Counted from the stretch's first letter, positions 7,874 through 18,245 are shown. The stretch: 64,000 bases of DNA from Chondrinema litorale (GCF_026250525.1 NZ_CP111043.1:1725421-1789420), one strand, 5' to 3'. Numbers and translations: made by a program. Notes: generated by a model not told the origin, from the letters alone.

Positions 7874-10324
7874 TTAATAATAAACCACATCTACTTGCGG
7901 AAAATCTTCTTTGAAACGCCTTGCTTTACCATTAGATACATTGGTATTGTAACATTCTAACCTTTTTAGATTTGGTAATTCTTCTAAAGCATTTAGCTTT
8001 TTAATTTGTGTAGCAGAACATTTTACTACTCCCAATTGCTTTAGGTTTTCCAATGGATCAAGCTTTTTCACTGGAGTATTTTCAAAATTGATGTATTCCA
8101 GGTTAATTAATCCTGAAAGAGGATCAAGCTCGTAGATCGGGTTTTTAGGGCATTCTAAAATTTTAAGTGTTTTCAATCCACTAATAGCATTTAAACTACT
8201 AACTGCGGTATTAGAGAATCTTAGCTCTTCTAAACTAGTAAAATCTGAAAGCGGATTTAAACTGTTAATTCTAGTACCTTCTGGTATATCCAATACTTTA
8301 AGACTAGTTATTTGATGTAACTGCTCTCTATCTGGAGAGCCTTCTAGCGCAATTTGCTTACTCAGAATAGATTTCCAATCTTCATCTAGTAATTTCCACC
8401 AGCCTTTCAGTTTTTCTGTACGGTAAATCACCAATACATTCTTATTTTCAGAAGCAAACTCTCTTACTTTTTCAGGCTTAATTTGCGTGTTATCACAATA
8501 AACCATTCTTAAGTTTCCTAATTTGTTTAAAGCATTTAAAGAAGTAATACCTGTTTTATCTGCAACTACTTTTTCTAAAGAAGTATAGTTACCAAATGGA
8601 ATATTGCTTACAAGTGTATTGCTAAAATCTAGTGTTTTTAGGTTAGACAGAGATTTTACTGCTTCTAGACCATTTGCAGGCAACATGGTACCAGCACAGT
8701 TAATTACTTCTACATCTATCAAATCACTTAAAGGACTCAATGAAGAAACTGTTGTATTTTGGCAGTTGATTTCTTTTAAGTGCAATAACTCTTTTAAAGG
8801 CTCTAATGAGTTTATGTCTTTTTTACCAGAAATATCTACATTAGCTAAGTTTGCGACAGTTTGCAACTGCTCTTTAGACGGAGACTCATCCAATTCAACA
8901 TAAGAAGCAAACACTTCTTTCCAAGCTGGACTAATCGTTATCCACCAATTGCTTAGCTGCTCAGACTCATAAATTACCAGCGTATTTCTATTTTTAGACA
9001 TAAATTTAGCTGCCTCTTCTCTGGTAATTAGTGTGTTATCACAATAAACTTTCTCTAAATTTGGTAAACCATTTAATGGCTCTAAACTTTTTATCTCATT
9101 GCCATCACTATACAATTGCTTTAATGTTGCGATATTCTGCAATGCATCTAAGCTGGTTACTTTAGTATATTCTATATGTAACCTCTCCAAACTCTTTAAG
9201 CCGGCAATTGGTAATAGATCAGATACCTGAGTATAAGAACATCTCAGAATTTCCAGATTTTTTAGATTAGCTAAAGGAGTAAGATTAGATACTGGCGTAT
9301 CGTAGATTCTTAAATCTTTTAATTGTTGCAAACCTGACAAAGCTTTCAGGTCATTAATTGGTGTGGTAAAAGCATATAACTTCTCCAACTTGCTAAAATT
9401 AGCTAATGGCATTATATCAGACACCAAAGTACCATCGCAATAAAGCTCTTTAAGATTTGTGCAATACTTTAATGGACTTAAATCATTTACTAAAGTATGA
9501 GAACACTGTAATACTTCTAAACGGGTAAGGTTTCTCAGTGGAACTAGATCTACTACGTTTGTATTAGAAATATTGAGTTTACGAAGCTTGGTTAACTTGC
9601 TTAGTGCAGAAAGGTCAGCTACCAATTCGTTATTAGAAATATCAAGATCTTCCATGTTTACAGCTACCCTAATTTGCTCAAAGCTCAAAGTATCTTCAAC
9701 AATCTGTAGTTGTCTTCTAAATGTTGCTTGCCATTCAAGTGTTAAATTGTTCCACCAAGTTGTAAGCTCTTCTTCTTCACTAAGACGCGTAGTATACATA
9801 CTTACTATGCGTAAATCTCTATTTTCTCTATCAAGATTAACTTCTATATATCTTGGCTTATTTACGTTTACGGTATCATTATCTATTGTAATACCTTGTA
9901 AGTTTCTATTGGCAGTTACTTTAAAATATACCTGTCCATTGTCATTTACTTGATGCTCAACATCCGAAATATTAAACTCAAATTGTACTTGCTTAAAAAA
10001 GAAATCTATGTCTTTTAAATAAGCCTGTACATCTTTGTTAGATACTACATCACGATTTTCGTCTAGGTCATCTTCCACCTGCACTTTATCATCCCTAAAA
10101 ATCTTAATATAACTTTGATTTATTATAATATCCTTTTCTTTAGCATTTGTAGTTGGGTCACCAAGGGTATTCATAGTGAACTGCAAGAAGCCTACTAGGT
10201 CTCGAGTTTGCACTTTGTACTCTTCAAGTTCTTCTACAGGAATATCCTGCTGAGCAAAGGTTTGATAACTGGTTAGAAAAAATAGTAAACCGAACAGATA
10301 TCTTGTATTCAATACTTTTTTCAT
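7874..10324 (-). CDS. exported leucine-rich-repeat protein with three Trp-Trp modules
   Basis: The start is placed at the ATG at 10324 (MKKVLNTRYLFGLLFF, signal peptide ending near TFAQQ); an upstream ATG at 10348 only adds eight residues. The 816-residue product has a beta-rich N-terminal region (to about residue 190). Three blocks of 22-23-residue internalin-type leucine-rich repeats follow (L..L..L..L....T.V.DL.PL). Each block is headed by a helical module with a W-W pair and a further W: TTWWNNLTLEW, SNWWITISPAW and KGWWKLLDEDW. The three modules look like copies of one cap unit. It is probably periplasmic or surface-exposed and protein-binding. No lipobox or T9SS tail is seen. The partner is unknown. 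Confidence 0.85.
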   Translation of the reverse strand: MKKVLNTRYLFGLLFFLTSYQTFAQQDIPVEELEEYKVQTRDLVGFLQFTMNTLGDPTTNAKEKDIIINQSYIKIFRDDKVQVEDDLDENRDVVSNKDVQAYLKDIDFFFKQVQFEFNISDVEHQVNDNGQVYFKVTANRNLQGITIDNDTVNVNKPRYIEVNLDRENRDLRIVSMYTTRLSEEEELTTWWNNLTLEWQATFRRQLQIVEDTLSFEQIRVAVNMEDLDISNNELVADLSALSKLTKLRKLNISNTNVVDLVPLRNLTRLEVLQCSHTLVNDLSPLKYCTNLKELYCDGTLVSDIMPLANFSKLEKLYAFTTPINDLKALSGLQQLKDLRIYDTPVSNLTPLANLKNLEILRCSYTQVSDLLPIAGLKSLERLHIEYTKVTSLDALQNIATLKQLYSDGNEIKSLEPLNGLPNLEKVYCDNTLITREEAAKFMSKNRNTLVIYESEQLSNWWITISPAWKEVFASYVELDESPSKEQLQTVANLANVDISGKKDINSLEPLKELLHLKEINCQNTTVSSLSPLSDLIDVEVINCAGTMLPANGLEAVKSLSNLKTLDFSNTLVSNIPFGNYTSLEKVVADKTGITSLNALNKLGNLRMVYCDNTQIKPEKVREFASENKNVLVIYRTEKLKGWWKLLDEDWKSILSKQIALEGSPDREQLHQITSLKVLDIPEGTRINSLNPLSDFTSLEELRFSNTAVSSLNAISGLKTLKILECPKNPIYELDPLSGLINLEYINFENTPVKKLDPLENLKQLGVVKCSATQIKKLNALEELPNLKRLECYNTNVSNGKARRFKEDFPQVDVVYY

Positions 10325-10522
10325 AGTTTCAGATAAAATTAATATCATTTAGTAAGCTTTCTGAACCGACATTAAATTATAAAACCAATCGGTTTTGTTA
10401 TTGATGATATATTACAAATACTTACAGATTTTAGCCCTTAATGTTTGATTTTTGATAATTTTAAGGTTTCACAAAAATAAGACTATTAACAAAAGAGAGG
10501 ATTTAATTTTTAGCCTAACAGC

Positions 10523-10553
10523 AAAAAAATCAGGCTTTATCATCCAAAACCTG
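10523..10553 (-). terminator. terminator of the antiporter gene
   Basis: On the minus strand CAGGTTTT (10546-10553) pairs with AAAGCCTG (10531-10538), with one G:T pair, and is followed by seven T residues (10523-10529). It lies just downstream of the antiporter stop at 10582. Confidence 0.8.
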
Positions 10554-10581
10554 AAAGCAAGACTGTTTTAATTGATAGTTT

Positions 10582-11556
10582 TTAACCTCTGTACACCAAA
10601 AATACTATATAAGCAATATAGATAAAGACAAAGGCTATTCCATCCCAACGGTCTATGGCATTTTTTGTTCCCGTTGCCATTGCCAAAAGCAGAAGACTAC
10701 TAGCAAAAATCAATACTACAATATCTGTATTGGTAGTAATGTCAAATGGTAGTGGCATCGTGATAGAACTTATACCTAATATCCAAAGGAGGTTAAGAAT
10801 ATTAGAACCAATTACATTACCTACAGCTATATCTGTATTTTTCTTTCTGGCAGCGATTGCAGATGTAACAAGCTCTGGTAAGGATGTACCTATAGCCACA
10901 ATCGTAAGACCAATAAATGTTTGTGAAAAGCCAAAGTGCTCTGCAAGTTTAACAGCACCATCTACCACCCATTTTCCGCCTAAAAATAAAGCAAAGCAAC
11001 CACCTGCAATCATTAAAATAGATTTATGCATCGGCATAATCACTATTTCGTGATCAGCCTCTACTAATGGTGACTGACTTTCTTTTCCCATTCTAAAAAT
11101 ATAAGCTAGAAAGAGTGCGAAAAAGAATAAAAGGATGATACCATCCGGTCGGCTAATGGTTAGATTCTCTTTACTATCAAACAAGGCTGCATTAGCTAGA
11201 AATCCAACTAGAAGTGCACTAGTTAGTGAAAATGGGATTTCACTTAAAACAGTATTTCTATGTAGAGGTAATGGACAAATTACCGAAGAGATACCCAATA
11301 TGAGGAGAATATTAGCAATATTACTTCCTATAATATTTCCGATAGCTAGCTCAGAACTACCATTTACACTTGCTAATATGTTTACTATCAGCTCGGGCAT
11401 GGAAGTACCAAACGATACAATCGTCATCCCAACAATAAAATCTGATATATTAAATTTCTTTGCAATTGAAGATGAACCGTCCACCAAATAGTCCGCTCCT
11501 TTTATCAGCAATACGAAACCTACAACAAATAAAACGTAAGTTAATGTGTCCCCCAT
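10582..11556 (-). CDS. calcium/sodium antiporter, YrbG family
   Basis: A 324-residue inner-membrane protein with about ten hydrophobic segments in two inverted halves. Each half carries the alpha-repeat of the Ca2+/cation antiporter superfamily: GTSMPELIVN near residue 50 and GTSLPELVTS in the second half, both with the ion-binding Glu. Each alpha-repeat is followed by a GNIIGSNIANILLI or GNVIGSNILNLLWI segment. Length and layout match bacterial K+-independent Na+/Ca2+ exchangers of the YrbG type. In E. coli yrbG lies near lipopolysaccharide transport genes; no such context is seen here. It has its own terminator. Confidence 0.93.
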   Translation of the reverse strand: MGDTLTYVLFVVGFVLLIKGADYLVDGSSSIAKKFNISDFIVGMTIVSFGTSMPELIVNILASVNGSSELAIGNIIGSNIANILLILGISSVICPLPLHRNTVLSEIPFSLTSALLVGFLANAALFDSKENLTISRPDGIILLFFFALFLAYIFRMGKESQSPLVEADHEIVIMPMHKSILMIAGGCFALFLGGKWVVDGAVKLAEHFGFSQTFIGLTIVAIGTSLPELVTSAIAARKKNTDIAVGNVIGSNILNLLWILGISSITMPLPFDITTNTDIVVLIFASSLLLLAMATGTKNAIDRWDGIAFVFIYIAYIVFLVYRG

Positions 11557-12050
11557 TTAGTCTTTTGACATTAAAAAAATTACCAGAATATATGCTCCTT
11601 TAAATGATAATTTGTAAAAATATTACGGAAAATTTAAAAATTATAATATCCATATTATCATTACATTGAATTGCTTTAAATACGATTAAAAAATAGAATA
11701 GATACTTGTTTTTTTAAATTTTAATAGGACTATGTGGTTAAAATTTAAAGCGTAAAAAAACAAAACTTATTCTTATAATACCCACAAATAATTTTATTAA
11801 TTGACTGAAATATAGAAAACATTAATTTTAATTATAGATTAATTAGTATTTTTTATTGAATAATTAAACTGCTCAGTCAAATAGGTGTTATATATTTAAG
11901 GCTTATCAGCGGAAATATGATATTTTGAATAAAATTCGCTAAAAATATATAGCTAGAAATATTACTTAAGTTCACATTGAATCGGTATATTTCTTAGTTT
12001 TGCAAAGCTTTTTTAAACTCTTTTACCAACCAATATAATTAAAATACAAT
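11557..12050. other. 494-bp AT-rich spacer before aconitase
   Basis: Divergent spacer between the antiporter (leftward) and aconitase (rightward). I see no ORF or hairpin that stands out. The only clear signal is the -7 element at 11995. Confidence 0.55.
11977..12002 (+). promoter_or_regulatory. probable promoter of the aconitase gene
   Basis: TAGTTTTG at 11995-12002 is an exact TANNTTTG -7 element. A TTG at 11977-11979 could be the -33 element, although the 15-bp gap is shorter than usual. The leader to the ATG at 12051 would be about 45 bases. Confidence 0.45.
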
Positions 12051-14318
12051 ATGGCATTTGATATTGATATGATTAAGGCAGTCTATTCCCAAATGGGCGA
12101 TAGAATTGCAGCAGCTAGAAAGACAGTAGGAAAACCTCTAACTCTTTCTGAGAAAATTTTGTATTCACACCTGTATGATGGAGATGCAACGGAAGCATAC
12201 GAAAGAGGTAAATCGTATGTAAACTTTGCTCCAGATAGAATTGCATGCCAAGATGCAACAGCCCAAATGGCACTTTTGCAATTCATGCAAGCAGGTAAAG
12301 ACAAAGTAGCTGTACCAACTACCGTACATTGTGATCACCTAATCCAAGCCAAAATAGGAGCTGCAGCTGACCTTCAGAATGCTATCAATACATCTAATGA
12401 AGTATTTAATTTTTTGGAATCAGTTTCTAACAAATATGGTATCGGGTTTTGGAAACCGGGAGCTGGTATTATTCACCAAGTAGTTTTAGAAAACTATGCA
12501 TTCCCAGGTGGTATGATGATCGGTACCGATTCTCACACTGTAAATGCTGGCGGTCTAGGAATGGTTGCTGTAGGTGTTGGTGGAGCAGATGCTGTTGATG
12601 TGATGGCAGGTATGGCTTGGGAACTTAAATTTCCTAAATTAATTGGTGTGAAGTTAACCGGCAAAATGAACGGTTGGACTGCTCCAAAAGATGTAATATT
12701 AAAAGTAGCTGGTATCCTTACTGTAAAAGGTGGTACTGGTGCTATTGTAGAATACTTCGGCGAAGGTGCAGAAAGCATGTCTTGTACTGGTAAAGGTACC
12801 ATTTGTAATATGGGTGCTGAGATCGGTGCTACAACTTCTACTTTCGGTTACGACGACTCTATGGAGCGTTACTTAAGAGCTACTGGTCGTGATGAGGTTG
12901 CAGACTTAGCAAATGGTGTAAAAGAAAATTTAACTGGTGATGCTGAAGTTTATGCTAATCCTGAGCAATACTTCGATCAAGTAATCGAAATTGATCTTTC
13001 TACTTTAGAGCCACACGTAAATGGTCCATTTACTCCAGACCTTGCTACTCCAATTTCTGAAATGAGCGCTAAAGCACAAGAAAACGGTTGGCCAGAAAAA
13101 GTAGAATGGGGACTTATTGGTTCTTGTACTAATTCTTCTTATGAGGATATATCAAGAGCTGCCTCTATCGCTGAACAAGCATTAAATAAAGGTTTAAAAC
13201 CAGCAGCAGAATTCGGTATTAACCCAGGTTCTGAGCAAGTAAGATTTACTATTGAGCGTGATGGGTTTATCGACACTTTCGAAAAATTAGGCACTAAAGT
13301 ATTTACCAATGCTTGCGGCCCTTGTATCGGACAGTGGGATAGAGCTGGCGCAGACAAAAAAGAAAAAAATACAATCGTTCACTCTTTTAACAGAAACTTT
13401 GCAAAAAGAGCAGATGGTAACCCTAATACTCATGCATTTGTTACATCACCAGAGATGGTTGCTGCAATTGCAATTTCAGGTAAGTTAGGGTTCAATCCAA
13501 TGACTGATACTTTAACTAATGATAAAGGAGAAGAAGTAAAACTTGACCCACCAACAGGATGGGAACTTCCTCCAAAAGGATTTGATGTTGAAGATCCAGG
13601 TTATATTTCTCCAGCAGAAGATGGCTCAGGTGTTGAAGTTAAAGTAAATCCAGAATCTAAGCGTTTGCAACTTTTAGAAGGGTTTAACCCTTGGGATGGT
13701 AAAAACATCACTGGTGCTAAGTTGTTAATTAAAGCTCAAGGAAAATGCACTACTGACCACATCTCTATGGCTGGCCCATGGTTAAGATATAGAGGTCATC
13801 TAGACAATATTTCTAACAACACTTTAACTGGTGCTGTAAATGCTTACAATGGCGAAACAGATAAAGTTAAAAATCAATTAACCGGAGAACTTGGTGGTGT
13901 ACCTGATGTACAACGTTCATACAAAGCTGCGGGCATCCCTACCATTGTAGTTGGAGACCACAACTATGGTGAAGGTTCCTCTAGAGAGCATGCTGCAATG
14001 CAACCACGCCATTTAGGTGTAAGAGCTGTATTAGTAAAATCATTTGCTCGTATTCACGAAACTAACCTTAAGAAACAAGGTATGTTAGCATTAACTTTCG
14101 CTAATGAAGCTGATTACGATAAAATCCAAGAGGCTGATACAATCAACTTCTTAGACCTTACTGATTTTGCTCCTAATAAGCCATTAACTTTGGAATTCGT
14201 TCATGCTGATGGTTCAAAAGATGTGGTTGTTACAAATCACACTTACAATGAAGGTCAAATTGATTGGTTTAGAGCAGGTTCTGCACTAAATAAAATCAAA
14301 GAACAGAACAAAGCCTAA
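12051..14318 (+). CDS. acn: aconitate hydratase, mitochondrial type
   Basis: A 755-residue TCA-cycle enzyme that interconverts citrate and isocitrate. The [4Fe-4S] ligands are Cys359 ([10 protein letters not shown]), Cys422 and Cys425 (ACGPCIGQW). The substrate-binding GTDSHT and the C-terminal swivel segment [19 protein letters not shown] are present. Length (about 750 rather than 890) and the [15 protein letters not shown] stretch place it with mitochondrial-type aconitases, the usual form in Bacteroidota, rather than bacterial AcnA or AcnB. It is monocistronic with its own promoter and terminator. Confidence 0.96.
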   Translation: MAFDIDMIKAVYSQMGDRIAAARKTVGKPLTLSEKILYSHLYDGDATEAYERGKSYVNFAPDRIACQDATAQMALLQFMQAGKDKVAVPTTVHCDHLIQAKIGAAADLQNAINTSNEVFNFLESVSNKYGIGFWKPGAGIIHQVVLENYAFPGGMMIGTDSHTVNAGGLGMVAVGVGGADAVDVMAGMAWELKFPKLIGVKLTGKMNGWTAPKDVILKVAGILTVKGGTGAIVEYFGEGAESMSCTGKGTICNMGAEIGATTSTFGYDDSMERYLRATGRDEVADLANGVKENLTGDAEVYANPEQYFDQVIEIDLSTLEPHVNGPFTPDLATPISEMSAKAQENGWPEKVEWGLIGSCTNSSYEDISRAASIAEQALNKGLKPAAEFGINPGSEQVRFTIERDGFIDTFEKLGTKVFTNACGPCIGQWDRAGADKKEKNTIVHSFNRNFAKRADGNPNTHAFVTSPEMVAAIAISGKLGFNPMTDTLTNDKGEEVKLDPPTGWELPPKGFDVEDPGYISPAEDGSGVEVKVNPESKRLQLLEGFNPWDGKNITGAKLLIKAQGKCTTDHISMAGPWLRYRGHLDNISNNTLTGAVNAYNGETDKVKNQLTGELGGVPDVQRSYKAAGIPTIVVGDHNYGEGSSREHAAMQPRHLGVRAVLVKSFARIHETNLKKQGMLALTFANEADYDKIQEADTINFLDLTDFAPNKPLTLEFVHADGSKDVVVTNHTYNEGQIDWFRAGSALNKIKEQNKA

Positions 14319-14340
14319 AATTTATAAATAATATAAAATT

Positions 14341-14372
14341 AAAAGCTCTTTCATTACGAAAGGGCTTTTTTT
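14341..14372 (+). terminator. terminator of the aconitase gene
   Basis: AAAAGCTCTTTC and GAAAGGGCTTTT pair with one G:T pair around a short loop, and a T-run follows. It begins 22 bases after the stop. Confidence 0.85.
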
Positions 14373-14443
14373 ATGCCTTTGCAGCAGCCTTAAGAATGCT
14401 TCCGTACTTTAAATAGTACTTTTCAAATTCAAGCTACCATCTC

Positions 14444-14980
14444 ATGATCAAAAAAATTTGTTATTTTTTCGTATTCGCTTCTATGCTCTCTTGTGTAGAA
14501 GGCGACGAACCTTTTGGGGGCACAAGACCAAATGCAGATGCTTTAACTTATATTCCAGTTTATGCAAATGATCAAGATTACTTAAAGATCCAAAAAGCGC
14601 CTGCAAAAGCAATTGAAAACCCCGCTAAAATATTTACTTATAACAATTACCTCATCGTAAATATTAAAAATGAAGGCTTTCATGTAATTGATAATTCAAA
14701 CCCAAAATTACCCCAAAATCTTTTTTTCGTAGAAGTACCCGGTAATAACGATGTTGCTGTAAAAGACGGAGTTATTTATGCCGATAATTATAGTGATATA
14801 GTGGCTTTCACTGTGGAAACAAATGGAGAATTACAAATCTTAGAAAGAATCGAAGACATGATTGAGTATAGCTCCGTCCCTCCATTTACCAATGTGTATT
14901 TTGAGTGCCCAGACCCTAACAAAGGCATTGTAATAGATTGGATTCCCGGAAATGTTGAAAACCCTAAATGCTACAGATAA
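14444..14980 (+). CDS. small lipoprotein with LVIVD-like propeller segments
   Basis: A 178-residue protein with a lipoprotein signal peptide (MIKKICYFFVFASMLSC, lipobox L-S-C at Cys17). The mature part has short beta-rich units such as FTYNNYLIVNIKNEGFHVID and VKDGVIYADNYSDIVAFTV. These resemble LVIVD beta-propeller repeats, but only about three are present, too few for a full propeller. It may assemble with the next gene product, which carries more of the same units. Its TAA overlaps the ATG of that gene by one base (TAATG), a sign of translational coupling. It is first in a three-gene operon. Confidence 0.75.
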   Translation: MIKKICYFFVFASMLSCVEGDEPFGGTRPNADALTYIPVYANDQDYLKIQKAPAKAIENPAKIFTYNNYLIVNIKNEGFHVIDNSNPKLPQNLFFVEVPGNNDVAVKDGVIYADNYSDIVAFTVETNGELQILERIEDMIEYSSVPPFTNVYFECPDPNKGIVIDWIPGNVENPKCYR

Positions 14981-15744
14981 TGAAAAAGCTATTACCATTT
15001 ATATTTTTCTCTCTCTCCCTTTTATTCAGTTGCGAAGAAGATTCATCTTCTGATATGAGTCCTTCTTTTGATTCTGGAGGAAATATAAGCCAAGGAGGCT
15101 CATTAGCCAGATTTACCATTTTAAACGACTATCTATATGTGGTAGACAACACAAGCTTAATCCCAGTACAAATTAGTAATCTATCAGCTCCATTAGCTTT
15201 AAGCAAAGTTGAAATTGGTGTAGGTATAGAAACTATTTTCCCATACAACAACCATCTTTTTATTGGGGCTAATAACGCTATGTATATCTATAACCTAGAT
15301 AATCCTGCTCAACCTCAACACTTATCAACATATACTCACTTTACAGGTTGCGACCCAGTAGTGGTAAGTAGTAATTATGCGTATGTCACTTTAAGAGAAG
15401 GAGTTAGTTGTGCAAGTCCTATTAATATCAATGTATTGGAGGTAGTAGATGTAAGCAATTATGCAGAGCCATTTCAAGTAAATAGCATTTTTATGAACAA
15501 CCCTAGAGGTTTAGGTATTGGTGGAAATAATAAATTGTATGTATGCGATGGAGACTTTGGTTTAGTACAATTCTCTATTGATGATCCAACAATACCCATA
15601 CAAGACACTGTTTATACCGCTCATTCTGCTAATGATGTAATTGTAAGAAATGACTTGCTTATTGTAACTGGCGATGATGGCATTTATCAATATCAAATAG
15701 GTGAAAAATTAGAATTACTTAGTGTGTTACCAATTACTTATTAG
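14980..15744 (+). CDS. lipoprotein with LVIVD-type beta-propeller repeats
   Basis: I place the start at the ATG at 14980, within TAATG, which gives MKKLLPFIFFSLSLLFSC with a lipobox Cys18; an in-frame ATG 12 bases upstream is less likely. The 254-residue product has a Ser/Asp-rich linker after the Cys. About five propeller-like units follow, of the form ILNDYLYVVDNTSLIPVQIS, PYNNHLFIGANNAMYIYNL, and RNDLLIVTGDDGIYQYQI. These fit the LVIVD repeat family of surface lipoproteins in Bacteroidota, whose role is unknown. The next gene starts 4 bases after its stop. Confidence 0.8.
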   Translation: MKKLLPFIFFSLSLLFSCEEDSSSDMSPSFDSGGNISQGGSLARFTILNDYLYVVDNTSLIPVQISNLSAPLALSKVEIGVGIETIFPYNNHLFIGANNAMYIYNLDNPAQPQHLSTYTHFTGCDPVVVSSNYAYVTLREGVSCASPININVLEVVDVSNYAEPFQVNSIFMNNPRGLGIGGNNKLYVCDGDFGLVQFSIDDPTIPIQDTVYTAHSANDVIVRNDLLIVTGDDGIYQYQIGEKLELLSVLPITY

Positions 15745-15747
15745 TCC

Positions 15748-16416
15748 ATGTCTTTACAGCATTTTACTATTAAAAGAATCATTATACTACTATGTTTTTG
15801 CTATGTTCATATTTCAGCAAAAGCACAAATACATGTTGATTCACTCAAAGTAAAACCGGGTTGGGTAGCTTCTTTAGAACTAGTAAATTTTACAGATAAC
15901 TATCCTGCATTTTTAATATCAGGTGAAAGATTTATTAATGAATACTTTGGTGTACTCCTAGAAGCCGGACCTATATTAGCTCCCGAAAACTTTAACGAAG
16001 AAGCAGCTTTTGATCGTTACATTGGCTTTAAATCAAGAGCTGAGTTTAAACTATACTACCATTATAATCATAATAAAAAGCTCAGAGACTTTTTCTCTTT
16101 AGACGCAGGCTATCATGGAGATTGGTATAAAATCACTTACGACATCAGCTATACGGATTACTTTCGAATAGAACAAGGCACTTTTCACAGGAGAATTATA
16201 GATTTCCATTTACGATGGGGCAGACAGCGATTTTTATTAAAATCTGAAAGGTTAATATTGGAATGGAGCTTTGGAGCAGGTTTACAAAATTTAAGGTTAA
16301 AAGAACCAGAAAGTGATGGCAGTGTTTTTTTCCAATCAGATATCACAACATTTACAGATATAGAACCCATCTCATTTAATGCCAGATTAAAAATTGGTTA
16401 TTTACTCAGCAAGTAA
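15748..16416 (+). CDS. probable outer-membrane beta-barrel protein
   Basis: A 222-residue protein with a signal peptide (about residues 1-27, ending ISAKAQ). The mature part alternates polar and aromatic residues in strands of about ten residues, for example FKSRAEFKLYYHY, RRIIDFHLRWG and FNARLKIGYLL. It ends with a short aromatic/hydrophobic strand, which suggests an 8-12-stranded barrel of the DUF3575/OmpW-like kind. I do not assign a family. It is third in the operon with the two propeller lipoproteins, so the three may form one outer-membrane assembly. Confidence 0.7.
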   Translation: MSLQHFTIKRIIILLCFCYVHISAKAQIHVDSLKVKPGWVASLELVNFTDNYPAFLISGERFINEYFGVLLEAGPILAPENFNEEAAFDRYIGFKSRAEFKLYYHYNHNKKLRDFFSLDAGYHGDWYKITYDISYTDYFRIEQGTFHRRIIDFHLRWGRQRFLLKSERLILEWSFGAGLQNLRLKEPESDGSVFFQSDITTFTDIEPISFNARLKIGYLLSK

Positions 16417-16463
16417 ATTTATCTAAGCACATATCTTTTTTTGATTATTTTAGCCCATCAGAG

Positions 16464-16496
16464 ATTCAGGAAGTAATACTAGTTTACTTCCTGAAT
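16464..16496 (+). terminator. hairpin after the barrel gene
   Basis: ATTCAGGAAGTAA at 16464-16476 pairs perfectly with 16484-16496. There is no clear T-run after it, so it may end transcription weakly or protect the mRNA 3' end. Confidence 0.55.
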
Positions 16497-16525
16497 TAAG
16501 CAATTCCCTTCATTGTTTTATTTAT

Positions 16526-16882
16526 ATGAGAAAAATTACATCCGAAGACGAGGAATTAGTAAAATGGGCTATGATATGCCATGGCAGTGGTTTGTTAGGT
16601 TTAATTATTCCTTATGCCAACATGTTAGGGCCATATTATATTTTAAAAAACAAGGTAAAAGAATTCCCCGAAATTGAAGTTCATGCCAAAGCAGCACTCA
16701 ATTTTCAAATTACCATGAGTATTTACTTTACCATTTCTTTTGTTTTGCTCTTGGTATGGGTTGGTATTTTTGGTTTAATCCTACTGGCAGTTTACGAACT
16801 CATTGTTGTACTTCTCGCAGTATTAGAAGCCCACGACCTAGAAGTATACGAGTATCCGCTAAGTAGGACTTTTGTTGAGTAG
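16526..16882 (+). CDS. DUF4870 family membrane protein
   Basis: A 118-residue protein with three hydrophobic segments (about 17-38, 60-82 and 85-105). The family pattern is clear: HGSGLLGLIIPYANMLGPY, a short charged loop, then AKAALNFQITMSIYF. DUF4870 (related to Tic20) proteins are small inner-membrane proteins of unknown function, common in Bacteroidota and Firmicutes. Its stop is 22 bp from that of the convergent permease. Confidence 0.88.
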   Translation: MRKITSEDEELVKWAMICHGSGLLGLIIPYANMLGPYYILKNKVKEFPEIEVHAKAALNFQITMSIYFTISFVLLLVWVGIFGLILLAVYELIVVLLAVLEAHDLEVYEYPLSRTFVE

Positions 16883-16904
16883 GGAGTTTATTCTAACTCC
16901 CCCC

Positions 16905-18245
16905 TTAAACCACCTTTGCCTCTTCTTTATAAAACATCTTAAAAGCAATAAAAGATGCTGATACAAAACCGAAGTAAATCGCACCGAGCATTAGGTTGTA
17001 AACTGTCATTGCTATGAGGGCGACTACTGCAATAGTTAATGCCAAAGCTGGAAAAACAGGATACATGGGTACTTTAAATGGGCGAGGCATATCGGGTTCT
17101 TTCTTTCTCAAAGAGAAGAATGTAATCATAGAAATGATGTATAAGCTTAATGCTCCAAAACAAGCTATGGTAATAATTTCACCAGTTTTACCAGTTAATA
17201 AAGCAATAATTCCCACCACCATATTGATAATTAAAGCATTTGCAGGAGTCCTAAATTTTTTCTGAACCTTACCTAAAAATCTTGGTGCGTAACCTACTCT
17301 ACCAAACTCAAAAGTAGCTCGACCAGCAGCCAAGATAATTCCGTGGAATGAAGCAATTAAACCAAAAAGTCCGATGGTGATCAACAGTTCATATAGGAAA
17401 GCATTTTCACCCACAACTCTGCCTAATGCCAATGGCAACGGTGAGTCTGAAGCAGTTTCGCTTCCTACAGGAAATACGATGGCTTCCCAACCAGCTACGC
17501 CAACTGAAGAAGAAAATGTAAGCAAACATAAAACGACTAAGGTGAGAATCGCAGACCCAAAACCAATCAACACATTCCTTTGTGGATTAATAGTTTCTTC
17601 GGCTACGTTGGCTACACCTTCTATTGCTAAGAAAAACCAAATCGCAAATGGAATAGCAGCAAAAATCCCTTCAACACCATTGGGCAAAGCATTTTGCTTT
17701 AGGTTTTCAAACTGAAACTCAGGCATGGTAGCTCCTGTAAAAAGCAGTAATTCACCGACAGCCAAAATTGTAATAATTAACTCAAATGAGGCGGCAGCTT
17801 TTACACCATAAATATTGAGTCCAGTAAATATAAGATAAGCGACTATGGCTATTGCAATGGTATCAAACTGCGGGAAGGACAAATGAAAATAAGCTCCAAT
17901 AGCCAAAGCAATGGCAGGAGGTGCAAACACAAACTCAACAATCTGGGCAATTCCAGCGATAAATCCCATATTCTTCCCTAAACCTCTATCGGCATAATCA
18001 AAAGCACCACCAGCCTTAGGAATGGCACAAGCCAACTCTGTATAACTAAAGGTGAAAGTTACATACATGATGATGATAAAAAATGTAGCGATTGCTAGCC
18101 CAAGTGTACCTCCTTTTTCGAGCCCGATGTTCCAACCGAAGTACATACCTGAGATTACATAACCTACACCTAGCCCCCATAACATGAGTGGCCCTAAAGT
18201 TTGTTTAAGTTTTGGAGAGGAGGAAGAATCCTGAAGTTCAGCCAT
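16905..18245 (-). CDS. ethanolamine-type permease (APC superfamily)
   Basis: A 446-residue transporter with about twelve membrane segments. The N-terminus shows LGPLMLWGLGVGYVISGMYF and then TFTFSYTELACAIPKAGGAF, both characteristic of the ethanolamine permease branch of the amino acid-polyamine-organocation superfamily. FAIWFFLAIEGVANVAEET is the usual substrate-path helix. No ethanolamine ammonia-lyase genes lie nearby, so the substrate remains probable rather than proven. It follows the glucosidase on the same strand after a 155-bp gap and may be transcribed separately. Confidence 0.85.
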   Translation of the reverse strand: MAELQDSSSSPKLKQTLGPLMLWGLGVGYVISGMYFGWNIGLEKGGTLGLAIATFFIIIMYVTFTFSYTELACAIPKAGGAFDYADRGLGKNMGFIAGIAQIVEFVFAPPAIALAIGAYFHLSFPQFDTIAIAIVAYLIFTGLNIYGVKAAASFELIITILAVGELLLFTGATMPEFQFENLKQNALPNGVEGIFAAIPFAIWFFLAIEGVANVAEETINPQRNVLIGFGSAILTLVVLCLLTFSSSVGVAGWEAIVFPVGSETASDSPLPLALGRVVGENAFLYELLITIGLFGLIASFHGIILAAGRATFEFGRVGYAPRFLGKVQKKFRTPANALIINMVVGIIALLTGKTGEIITIACFGALSLYIISMITFFSLRKKEPDMPRPFKVPMYPVFPALALTIAVVALIAMTVYNLMLGAIYFGFVSASFIAFKMFYKEEAKVV

